Source: Argyresthia goedartella
Taxonomy: Eukaryota; Arthropoda; Insecta; Lepidoptera; Argyresthiidae
Length of the DNA stretch: 64,000 nucleotides
Assembly (NCBI GenBank): GCA_949825045.1
Contig: OX463812.1
Location: 6,122,661-6,186,660, forward strand
Reading direction: 5' to 3'
The translations under genes were made by a program, and so were the position numbers. Under the pieces are notes generated by a model. It saw only the letters and a program-made list of their open reading frames with translations, was not told the origin of the DNA and made no database searches. Positions 55,823-64,000 of this stretch are shown here, one piece after another. How positions within the stretch are numbered: position 1 is the stretch's first letter; every line of letters starts with the position of its first letter.

Positions 55823-55908
55823 ACGTAATAGTCTGTTTTATCGGTTTTACAAACGATATCCTCTGCTTTCGTTTAATGAGAAATAAAAATATGGCCTAAG
55901 CATGAATC

Positions 55909-56285
55909 TTATCTTGTTGTTTGTGGAATCAGGCTGTGTTCTGCTGTTATACATAAGTAATAAAATTTCTTTTTCGTATTTGTTTCTGCTAGGGTGTCTA
56001 TATAGATGTCTCCTGCAAGTAATATATTTTTACCATGACTTGACGGAGAATTAAGTAATTCTTCCAGGGATTCCAAGATGGTGGTAGGGTTCTCAAAATA
56101 AGGGGAACAATAGATACCCAGTAATGTGATAGAATTAGGAATTTCAATGATCATACAATTGGCCACTCTCATGTCTGGTTCATGCATGTAACCACGCCTC
56201 CAGCTCTATTGAATTCTTTGATAGTTCTAAACACAGAGTAGCCCTCAATAGTCTCTAACAAAGCGTTTATAGTTATAGTTTATCG
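55909..56285 (-). pseudogene. Non-LTR endonuclease fragment K, distal part
   Basis: Encodes IEGYSVFRTIKEFNRAGGVV, then after a frame change LLGIYCSPYFENPTTILESL and ILLAGDIYIDTL (the GDFNID block with substitutions). It continues the endonuclease start at 56975-57070, from which it is separated by an RNase H fragment. Confidence 0.7.
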
Positions 56286-56299
56286 CGGGCCACTTTTCC

Positions 56300-56950
56300 G
56301 CAACTCGACGTCTTAAATTTGCGCCTATTTTGCGTGACGTGGGTTGGGGGCACTACTCCTGCCAACCCAGCTCCTGTAGAAAGCCTAGCAGACCCATGTC
56401 GTCGACGACTTCCTGGAGCGACCTCAGCGTCCCAAGGTGTGTTGCCCGGTAGATGGACCTGTCAGTGACACTTCGAGTGTATAAGTGTTTATTTAGCAAA
56501 GCGTGTCCAGTTATCGCTCCGGTTACCATGCGAAGCTGTGGCCTCTTGAGCTTCAGAAGCTTACGCGACAATCCGGGTATGATCATCGGGAGGGCCTGTC
56601 TGGCTTGCTTGCAGGTATCCAAGGTTGACCAATAATGTTGGTGAGTTACCTTTGTGTATTGTCTTAGGGTTTTCCTCAACAAACTAAATGGCAATGGTAT
56701 TATGGGTTCTGGTCCCTCCACCATCTGTTCCAAACCCAACCTTGCCAGTGCGTCGGCTGCGTCGTTGCCGCGCGAGCCACTGTGTCCCTCTATCCACTGC
56801 AGGGTAACGATACTGTGGTTACATACCTCTGACAGGGCTTGGTGACACTCGTATATAAGCCCAGAACTGATGGTGTTGCTTTGTAGGGCTTGCAGAACTG
56901 CTTTTCTGTCGGATAGTGTGTTGGAACAAAGTTTTTTCGTTTAGCCAGCA
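56300..56950 (-). pseudogene. RNase H fragment and 3' end of an I-like element, inserted in K
   Basis: The frame encodes LSDRKAVLQALQSN, ECHQALSEVCNHSIVTLQW, IEGHSGSRGNDAADALARLG (the His and last Asp of RNase H), then RPQLRMVTGAITGHALLNKH and GLLGFLQELGW before TAG. The same domain order appears at 25980-26852 on the other strand; the two differ in detail. It is 5'-truncated, starting inside RNase H. Confidence 0.78.
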
Positions 56951-56974
56951 TTCGCTGAGAACGATAGTGGCGAA

Positions 56975-57076
56975 ATCTACATTTATTCTTTTAAGTAGAA
57001 TATGGAAGTGGTCGAAGTGGTTTCCAATGCACTTCCCTAGGCAGTCCTTCCTAGGCACTCTTGGGCTAGACTCCAA
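56975..57076 (-). pseudogene. Non-LTR endonuclease fragment K, proximal part
   Basis: Encodes NHFDHFHILLKRINVDFATI followed by VLSECWLNEK, the stretch around the first catalytic Glu of an AP endonuclease. Coding then meets the RNase H fragment and resumes at 56285. Confidence 0.7.
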
Positions 57077-58990
57077 AGTGTTTTTTATAAGCTAGATGCA
57101 CGGAGGAGCGGAAGCGACGATGCACTGCTGTGGCTAAGGCAATTTCGAATATAGTATCTAAAACTAATAGCTTATTTTCGGGTTATGGTTCGCCCCACCC
57201 CCTGACCCCCTCAAGGTCAAGGTCGAGAGGTTATTAAATTAGTATAAAGTCATTTGTTTCTTCACGCTCAATTCGAAAATCAAACCTCCGATTTCAGTGA
57301 TTTATTCACAAACTTAAAAAACTTAAATCTCCGAAACAAGGCATTTCCTCATGCGGGAGTAGAGGGTTAATCTGCAACATCCGATTGGATAGATTTTTTT
57401 ACTTTATTTGTGTAACTCCTGTAGCTGGACATTAAAGAATATTTTGTCTTTCTCAATTATTCTACTGGTATATCCATCAAAGTGGTTATTCGCACCCAGG
57501 CATCGTGCGCTTTTAATTTATTTCCATTTTATTGTTCAAATTATTGTCCCAAAACCCTGTTTCCCTACGAAAATAGTTTATAAATGTCAATTCCAGTTCG
57601 TCATTCCATTCCCAACTCATTTTGCACGTCGCCTAGTCCGCTCGTACGTATATAGAAACACACAACCGTCTGTAGCACTTGCTAGTGAGCAACTAAGCCG
57701 CCAGCGAATTGAGCGAATGTGGAGCCTTGTCGTGTTCGCGCCTTGCGAACCCTTTGACGCGGGGCAAAAACCCGACAACTTACGGGGACGAGGCGCGAAT
57801 GCGACGGGAACTGCAAACAGTCTAAGACCGCGAAGAATATGCGAACGGGATCCACATTAACGGTTCGCAGGAGTTTCGTGGCTTCGCGCGCGAATGTGGA
57901 GCCGGTATAAAGGACCTGCCACATGTATGGCAGGCAACATGCTGGCTGCAAGTCGCCAACAAGTGGCTACACGGCACACGACACAAACTCACAGCCAACC
58001 GATATTGTCAACTGCACCGAAATTATGGTAAAACGTACGGGATGACTGTGCCATAAGGTTAAGAATCGCGCGCCGTTTTGATAGTTGGAGTTCGTGGTCG
58101 GCGACAAGCGTCTAGACGTTTGACAGCAAGCTCACTGCAAGCTCAGGGATCATTCAAGTATTACGCAAGCACCAAAGTGTTGTTGGGGGAGGATCATTGC
58201 TTAGCTTATTTTTAGTGTAAGGGGGGACGGCGGGTTCTGGATGGTGTTTATGTCAGCAATATTTTACCATTTTTTTTTAATAAAATTAAATTAATAATAA
58301 TATCGTTTATATGTTAGGAATAAAAAAATACGATGTTAATCATTTGTCTTTCGCGCATTATGTGTGTGGTAAACAATGGATAGACGAAACAAAAACGAAG
58401 AAAAACTTCTAAAATTATGCTTACGTAGGTAATACTTGAATGACCTCACAGCAAGTTCGAATGTTCGCCTCCTTGTCGCCCGAACTCTTGACCAGTTTTG
58501 AACTCTTTTACCAAACGATAAGGGTGAAAATCGCGGGTTATCGCACAAAAAGCAACTACACTGCAGACCCTGCTTGTTGGCAGCTTGCAGGCAACTACCT
58601 CTTCTGCCGTGGGGCAGATCCTTAAGGTCTTTACCACAAACCACATCCTCCTTTTATCTAATTAATCAGATAAACAGCGCTTACGAGGGGCCGTGTGTGT
58701 TTGGCCGGTTACAGTGTTTTTCCACTCCATACCTTGGCCTTCTAATATTTTGAAATGTAGGAAGAGTAAAGCTAAATGTCAAAAAAAAAAACAAAGGCGG
58801 TATGGGCTTAAGCTCTTAGCCTTTTCCATAAAGGAAAAAACATTACAAAAAAAAAAAAAACTAAACATCACTACACACCACATCCAATCCAATCCAATAT
58901 CCATCACACAACAGACAGATAGACAGACAGAACCAGCACAGACACCTTCCCATTTTATTTTTTACGTAATAAAATCAAATAAATAAAGTC
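57077..58990. other. Intergenic stretch upstream of DNAJC28
   Basis: 57040-57075 repeats the cctaggcagtccttcctagg block of 33855. A CpG-rich zone at about 57615-57960 contains two direct copies of gcgaatgtggagcc and a cggtataaagg TATA-like block near 57902; it could be a promoter, but nothing fixes its gene. The rest is AT-rich with A runs (58846-58860). Open frames at 58336-58644 are not convincing. Confidence 0.4.
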
Positions 58991-59022
58991 GTTGCTGTAG
59001 AATGAATATTACTTGGCCTTTG

Positions 59023-59112
59023 ATTTGTCACGGATATCCGTTCTCAAAAAAAATCAGCCCTTATCCGATATTGTGTAAAACAATCACTTTTAGAGCTGAA
59101 AACAGAATAGAA
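59023..59112 (+). CDS. Dnajc28: DNAJC28-type protein, first visible exon (5' end uncertain)
   Basis: The donor GTAAGT at 59113 follows a frame reading ISPYPILCKTITFRAENRIE, which joins in phase 0 to the J-domain exon (RIE then ECYQILNLP). The frame is open back to a TGA at 59020-59022 and contains no ATG, so the true start is on an upstream exon or an acceptor lies inside (for example ending cttttag at about 59092). The N-terminal stretch is basic and hydroxylated, as in organelle presequences, but this is weak evidence. Confidence 0.55.
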
Positions 59113-59271
59113 GTAAGTATTCTTCAATAATCCATTATCTTGTTGATAGTTTACTGCTTTTGGTCAAAGATAAGGGTGCGAAACCAGCCCAAACCTTGCT
59201 TTTCCATCACCTCAATACTGTTTATTTTGCTCAAACAATCTTCAATCCAAATTCTGACTGATTTTTTGCAG

Positions 59272-59490
59272 GAATGCTATCAGATACTGAACTTACCACA
59301 AAACTCAAAACAAAGCGTGGTCCGCAGGGCTTTCCTGGAGCTTGCTAAAAAGTACCACCCTGACTCTGGGTCTCCCGAAGCGAACATTGATAAATTTGTC
59401 ACCATTGAAAATGCTTTCCGGGATTTAACCAAGCACAACACTGGAAAATCTAGCACAGAGGAAGTTGACAAGATTGTCTTTGATATTAAG
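59272..59490 (+). CDS. Dnajc28: DNAJC28-type protein, J-domain exon
   Basis: 219-bp exon, phase 0 at both ends, acceptor ttttttgcag and donor GTTTGT. It encodes ECYQILNLPQNSKQSVVRRA, FLELAKKYHPDSGSPEANID and KFVTIENAFRDL. This is a J domain with the HPD loop (YHPDSGS) that stimulates the Hsp70 ATPase. HPDSGS after AKKY is the form found in DNAJC28 relatives. The next exon supplies the DUF1992-type region. Confidence 0.9.
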
Positions 59491-59587
59491 GTTTGTATAG
59501 AAAGCCTGGGTCAGAGTGTCGATAAGGGGGCGGAAGCCCCTGGCGCCCCCTTATCTACACTCCAACCAAAGCCTGTAGTATTAATAT

Positions 59588-59745
59588 AAAATTCCAACAT
59601 CTAGGAATTTAAATAACTTTTGAGGAATTGATCTATCACAACATAATTATTTCACACAAGCTGTCTTTTACTGCAACTTTACTTGTATAAGCGATGTTCT
59701 GATTGGTAATTTTTTTGAAAGTGATTGAAATTCCTAGATGTTAGA
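59588..59745. mobile_element. MITE with inverted ends
   Basis: attccaacatctaggaattt at 59590 pairs with the complement of aaattcctagatgttagaat at about 59729-59748. The inner block caattgatctatcacaac-like also occurs near 16277 and 20170 (accaat(c/t)acaacacgaat). It lies in DNAJC28 intron 2. Confidence 0.75.
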
Positions 59746-59994
59746 ATAACATCTAGTTTCAATCATGTTAGATAATGCTACTAAAATATAATGAAGGGTG
59801 GTTGGAATACCTCAAAACTCTGGCCTAAATATTTAGGGTTATTCTATAGATATCTTATTGCTATAAATACCTGATACCTATTTGTTTAATATCTGGTGTC
59901 TGGTGGCAAATTTATATTTTCCAAATTATATAAAACTCTTAACTTAACAGGGTATGGTTTCTATTAGATGTTAAGTTTTTTTTTAGAATTTCTC

Positions 59995-61630
59995 ACATCA
60001 CATGTTGGTTGGTTGGCTGTGGCTACTTTGAGTTTTTAGGGTTCTGTAGAGAAACAAGGAACAGTCATATATTGTTATTTTGTTGTTCTCTACGTTCTGA
60101 GTCAACTCTTCTATATCTACCCTGCGTTGCCACCATACTAAGCAGCCATATGTGACTATTGGTCTGACTACTGCCGTGTACATCCATCAACATATCTTTG
60201 GTTTTAGTCCCCATTTATCGCCCACCATCTTTCTCATTGGAAAAGTGATATGGTGGCTTTCTTCAAAGTTGCTTCTAGTTGTTTGTTTCAGCTTATTGCT
60301 GTCAAGCCATACGCCTAGTAGTATTTAACCACCTTAGTAAGGGTTAGTGTTTTATTGAAGAATTGCCGAGTATGATCTTTTTTGTTTAATAGTGCCATCT
60401 CAGTTTTTTTTGGGTTTACTGAGAGTTTATTGTTTGACACATTTGCATGCGGTCAAATAGGATGTTTATAGATAGGCAATTTACAAGTATTGTTACGTCG
60501 TCAGAATAAGCTAAAGCGTTTCATGCTTAATTGGACTATGAGGTCATTGGCGTGAGAGTGGGGATAGTACTCCCCGCTGAGGACAGCATTCCCCTCTGCA
60601 TTTGATTTTATCGCAGATGAACAAGGAGATTATCTTGGATTCCAGCATTTTGTTTATCCAGTGTATCAGGTGCGGACGAGTCCCTAGTTGTTCTAGCCCC
60701 GTTCTGATACTACTGAAGTTGGTTTTGTCAAACGCGCCCTCGATGTCTATAAACACCGCTAGACATGATTGTTGGTTTAAACTAGAGTTTTCTATTTTCC
60801 TAACTACCGCGTGTAGCGCTGTTTCCGTTGATTTCTCAGTTTGGGTAAATGGTGTTTGTACCGATAGGTACGTTCCTTATGTTCCTGTCAGACAATCTTT
60901 CTAGCGTTTTTAGAAGGAATTATTTATGGCTTATTGTTCTGAAGGATTTTGGTTCTGTATAGTCGTCCTTTCCAGGTTTTGGAAGAAACACCACATTCAC
61001 CTCACTCCAGCTTTTTGGTATGTAGCCAATTGCTATACACGCCCGGTATATGGCTACCAGCTTATTCCCCCATTGTAGAAGGGCGATTTTTATGGAAGAA
61101 ACGAGTTTATTGCCCAGCTCACTTTTTCTTCATTAATCAGGTTCTCTGCTCCCGCCCATGCCTCTGGTGTGGGGTTGGATGTGAGCTCAGTGTCTTATAT
61201 CCCTGCATTTGTTTTTTCTCCCTTAGATATTATTGTACATTCTGAGAAATGTGTCTGCAGCAGAACACTACAGAATTCCATCTCGTCTTTTGTGTACGAG
61301 CCATCTGTTTTTTTAGTGATCCGAGCTGGTGTTGCGGGTCTTTTCCTATAAGTTTTTTCATACGGGAAGTCTCTGACTCGCAGTTGATGGAACGTTCCTC
61401 CATGATTGAAGTTTTCTCTGGTTTGCTATTTAAACCAGTTTCTTTCTAGTTGGAAGCCTTTCCAGTCTTCCGCCAGCTTTGAGTTTTTGGCCCTTTTGAA
61501 TAGGTGCCGCATGCTTTTCGCGTCTTCTCTAGCTTGCTGCTCCACCCACCAGCTGTATTTAGTTAGTGTTGCAGTTATAAGGGGACACGAGGAGTTAGGG
61601 GGTAACTCAGGCAAGGAAAAACTCGGCTGT
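59995..61630 (-). pseudogene. I-like non-LTR reverse transcriptase remnant
   Basis: Pieces on the minus strand: linker AREDAKSMRHLFKRAKNSKL and WKGFQLERNWFK (about 61560-61430); RT motif A block FIDIEGAFDKTNFSSIRTGL and LGTRPHLIHWINKMLESKII with RGVLSPL (60756-60544); and MYTAVVRPIVTYGCLVWWQR from the thumb (60183-60120). The FIDIEGAFD and RGVLSPL forms are those of I/R1-type RTs. Frames are broken between the pieces, and no RNase H is seen to the left. Confidence 0.75.
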
Positions 61631-62319
61631 GGCCGAGCTGACTACTTTCAAAGTTTGAAGTAGTACCTAGTCTTTTCGGCCAACAAAAATGTGGCCTATG
61701 CCGAGTTTACACCTCTCGAAAATTGTAGTAGTAAACTCGGCCAACACATCACATTGTAAGTATCTTTCACCCCCGTATTTAGGATTTTACTTGATAGACG
61801 TAAATTAAAAGGCCACTAAAATATACCTTTTCTATTTAATAAACTTTAATGTGCATATTTTTTTAACCTTTAAAATAGGTATACCTGAAATACATTTCTA
61901 AATTAGGTAGCTATGTACAAAATTATAAATGACTCTGATTTGATTGGTAATCTAAGGTAGTAAATAGACCATTGTATAGTTCACAAGCGCCGCTACTAAA
62001 AAAAACATTATTTATTGAAATAAGGCTTGATCATGGGTGGTGGCGCTAGTGAGCAATTCTATATTCTTTCTTTTCCCTTAACATAAACACAAAACTAATT
62101 TATCGATGCAATGTTATTTCAGAATCGATAAGCTCTTTATTAATATAGAATCTGTTTTGTTCTGCCGCAACATAGTTAGTGGTTTTCTTTTAGTCACGTA
62201 ATATTTTTTTTTTGTAATTGTAAAATGTTGTAGGTCTATTTAGGTCTATTACCTACAACATTTTAAACTATAGTAATCAGACTCTTTCCTGAGGACTTGC
62301 AATAATTGCGCGATGTTTG
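61631..62319. other. Non-coding DNAJC28 intron
   Basis: No gene. A 15-bp perfect stem (taaaatgttgtaggt against acctacaacatttta) with a 15-base loop lies at 62221-62265. A gttcacaagcgccgctac block near 61980 has a loosely inverted partner near 62040. Confidence 0.45.
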
Positions 62320-62750
62320 GTTTAGCTTTTACTTTTTTTGTTGAGTTTGGTGTTCCATGACTCAGTTACATTATTTGTTTTGTTCTTAACTTGATAAAAG
62401 CACCATTTATCTTCTAAAGGGTTTTTCTGTTTAAGCAGTTTGCTCAAAATATTTGTTGAACGCTGTCGTTTTCTCATCGGTAATGCACTCTCCCAATATA
62501 AACAACCAACCATCATTTCTATTCTCAATTGGGAGGTATGCCAGGGCAACACAGCGTCTTACGTGAGGTTTGTGCGGTTTAGATTTTGTTAACCCATGTT
62601 TTTTGCTTGTTTCCACACAGCTTTCGAAAAATGGAATAAGCAACCTTGGCTTTTAATACCTATTTGGATATACATATTTTGCGAATCCCGTTAATCAGGC
62701 CCAATTCGAAGTCAGTTGTAATGACTGTAGGGGACCCTACAGCACAACAG
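62320..62750 (-). pseudogene. MULE-type transposase fragment
   Basis: The minus strand encodes PTVITTDFELGLINGIRKI (an acidic catalytic block, DFE), FHF/IFRKLC-type remains of the GCxFHF helix after a frame change, VRRCVALAYLPIENRNDGWL, and NPLEDKWCFYQVKNKTNNVT followed by ESWNTKLNKK. The last block (TNNxxExWNxxL) closes the MULE transposase domain. Two or more frame changes; both ends missing. Confidence 0.7.
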
Positions 62751-62789
62751 CTACACGTTAGAATTAGTAAATGATACCAAGTTTCTTGG

Positions 62790-63290
62790 TATATCTGTCG
62801 CAGTTGGTTGGTTAAATCAGACACACGAACTCTAGGTGTAGACCGTTAATTGATTAATTAAATGCCGACGTTTAACCAAGTCACTTGCATTTTGATTTAA
62901 ATAAAGCATCGTCGAAAACGTTAACAATCTGTCTTACCGAAAGCCAGCGTGTTGGAAAACAAGATGGCGTCACAACAACAGCTGATTTGCACAGTTTATA
63001 TCAGGGCAAAACATTGCGGCTTAGGTGAAGGGTAAAGGGGGTGAGCGAAGCGAAGTCCCCTTTATCCTTCGTGTTAGGTTGAAATTGTAAGAACAACAAA
63101 AATACTTAAAACATAAACTTAAGAACACATAAAAAAAAAATTGTATATTTATTGTTGCCTAGGAACGTTTAGATAACTCGTTAAACGTTGCGTTCACTCA
63201 GTGACTTGGTTAAACGTCGGCATTTAATTAACGGTCTAGAGAGTTAGTTAAGCATCTGATTTAACCAACTAACTTCGACATATCCATTGA
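62790..63290. mobile_element. Foldback MITE M2
   Basis: The arms of about 85-95 bp are inverted copies: gttggttggttaaatcagac (from about 62800) and taaatgccgacgtttaacca (to about 62880) against tggttaaacgtcggcattta and gatttaaccaactaac (63200-63285). The centre holds ttgcggcttaggtgaag, gggggtgagcgaagcgaagt and ccttcgtgttaggttg, the reverse complement of the core of M1 (18136-18514). Confidence 0.85.
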
Positions 63291-63539
63291 TAGCAAATTT
63301 CTGTAGGACCCACATAGATAAATTATGAAGTAAATCATAAATAAATTTTGACTTTGTTTACATTTATCGATTTTATTTTCAAAGATGAAATCTGCATCAT
63401 TACTCCGTTTTTCAGTAATTTTATTAAAATGATATGTGAAATAGTTAGTTATTTCATTTTCAAAAAAAAAACTGACGCGAGACCAGCTGTACATAGCTGT
63501 ACATTACCTACTTATCAAACGATGAACTTCATTTCCCAG

Positions 63540-63890
63540 CATACAGCCCCGCAACACCGTCAATATCTCAGCTACGAGGGTGTTGGCCACGGAACGCCGG
63601 CACAACGCATGAAGCAGTGGCAGCAATCCCGAGCACAAAAAGCTGCCGAAAATGTCCTGGAACACCGCATAGCCAAGTCTGTTGCATCGGAACACTCCCT
63701 TATGAAGAAAGGCCAGTACGGCAAAAAGCATGATATAAAGACGAAATATGGTTTTGATAGATTGGTCGAGGATTTGATTCAAGAGTCAATGTCGAAAGGG
63801 GAGTTTGAAAATCTAAGTGGCAAAGGTAAACCTTTGAAGGATCAGAATCCGAATCCATATGTGGATTTCACTACGCACAAGCTAAATGAG
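63540..63890 (+). CDS. Dnajc28: DNAJC28-type protein, DUF1992 exon
   Basis: 351-bp exon, phase 0 at both ends, acceptor tcatttcccag and donor GTACAA. It encodes HTAPQHRQYLSYEGVGHGTP near the start, matching the TPQHRxYLSxEGxGxGTPxQR stretch of DNAJC28. After it comes YGFDRLVEDLIQESMSKGEF, ENLSGKGKPLKDQNPNPYVD and FTTHKLNE, the signature of the DUF1992 (DnaJ homologue C28-type) domain. The function of this domain is not well known. The next exon lies beyond the window. Intron 2, 4.05 kb long, holds four mobile elements. Confidence 0.95.
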
Positions 63891-63906
63891 GTACAAACTG
63901 TTTTTC

Positions 63907-64000
63907 ACAAACAATATCTAGCGGGTAGTGACCCCTGCCTACGAAGCTGACGACGGTTCGAATCCCGGTAAGAGCAAATATTTGTGTGATGAGCATGAAT
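63907..64000 (+). mobile_element. tRNA-derived SINE (copy 3), cut by the window edge
   Basis: tagcgggtagtgacccctgc, then ggttcgaatcccgg (a clean polymerase III box B), then gcaaatatttgtgtgatgag. It is in the opposite orientation to copies 1 and 2. It starts only about 17-25 bp after the DNAJC28 exon 3 donor. Confidence 0.8.

Noticed and set aside
58336..58644. Possible protein with CSCFLCDN motif
   Set aside because: No start context, splice sites or family match; cysteine spacing alone is not enough.
59001..59076. ATG at 59001 as the DNAJC28 start codon
   Set aside because: Its frame ends at a TAA at about 59076 and is not the frame that joins the J-domain exon.

Overview
The window looks like chromosomal DNA of an insect, most probably a moth or butterfly (Lepidoptera). 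The evidence is AT-rich sequence, two spliced host genes whose small exons sit in kilobase introns, a D37D mariner (maT type), tRNA-derived SINEs with a recurring caaatatttg box, and many APE-type non-LTR retrotransposons. The order is inferred from repeat content and protein resemblance; no search was run.

Host genes. An ANKRD13-type gene (ankyrin repeats plus the GPCR-chaperone-like domain) lies on the minus strand. Four exons are visible (33129-33028, 20010-19869, 19018-18848, 15788-15645). They have matching phases and canonical GT/AG ends, and the gene leaves the window on the left. A DNAJC28-type gene (J domain plus DUF1992-like region) lies on the plus strand, with exons ending at 59112, at 59272-59490 and at 63540-63890, and leaves on the right. 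Two orphan exon candidates lie between them: a PDZ-domain exon at 34498-34572 (+) and an unrecognised exon at 44960-44796 (-).

Region by region. 348-14485 is a three-level nest inside ANKRD13 intron 4. A plus-strand non-LTR element (A) is split by a minus-strand PHD-finger non-LTR element (B), which is split by a young minus-strand BEL/Pao LTR retrotransposon (C; two 545-bp LTRs differing at 4 sites, 5-bp target duplication). 15645-33129 is ANKRD13. Its introns carry a SINE inside a MITE, a foldback element, a 39-bp tandem array, a maT mariner, an RNase H remnant, a THAP remnant and a nearly complete Jockey-like element (J). 33130-59000 is mostly transposons: a decayed P-element/THAP9-like transposase that keeps an intron, a second nest (non-LTR F inside non-LTR E), a non-LTR element with an esterase-type ORF1 (D), RT fragment G, a hAT element with an 8-bp target duplication, a tyrosine-recombinase fragment, and an endonuclease split by an RNase H fragment. 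59000-64000 is the DNAJC28 gene, whose second intron holds a MITE, an I-like RT remnant, a MULE transposase remnant and a foldback element.

No bacterial-type operon, CRISPR array, rRNA gene or intact tRNA gene is visible. The most unusual observations are the two nests, a repeat-built reading frame between the two ORFs of element B, two foldback elements with different arms but a shared GC-rich core, and exon-3-derived filler DNA in ANKRD13 intron 2.
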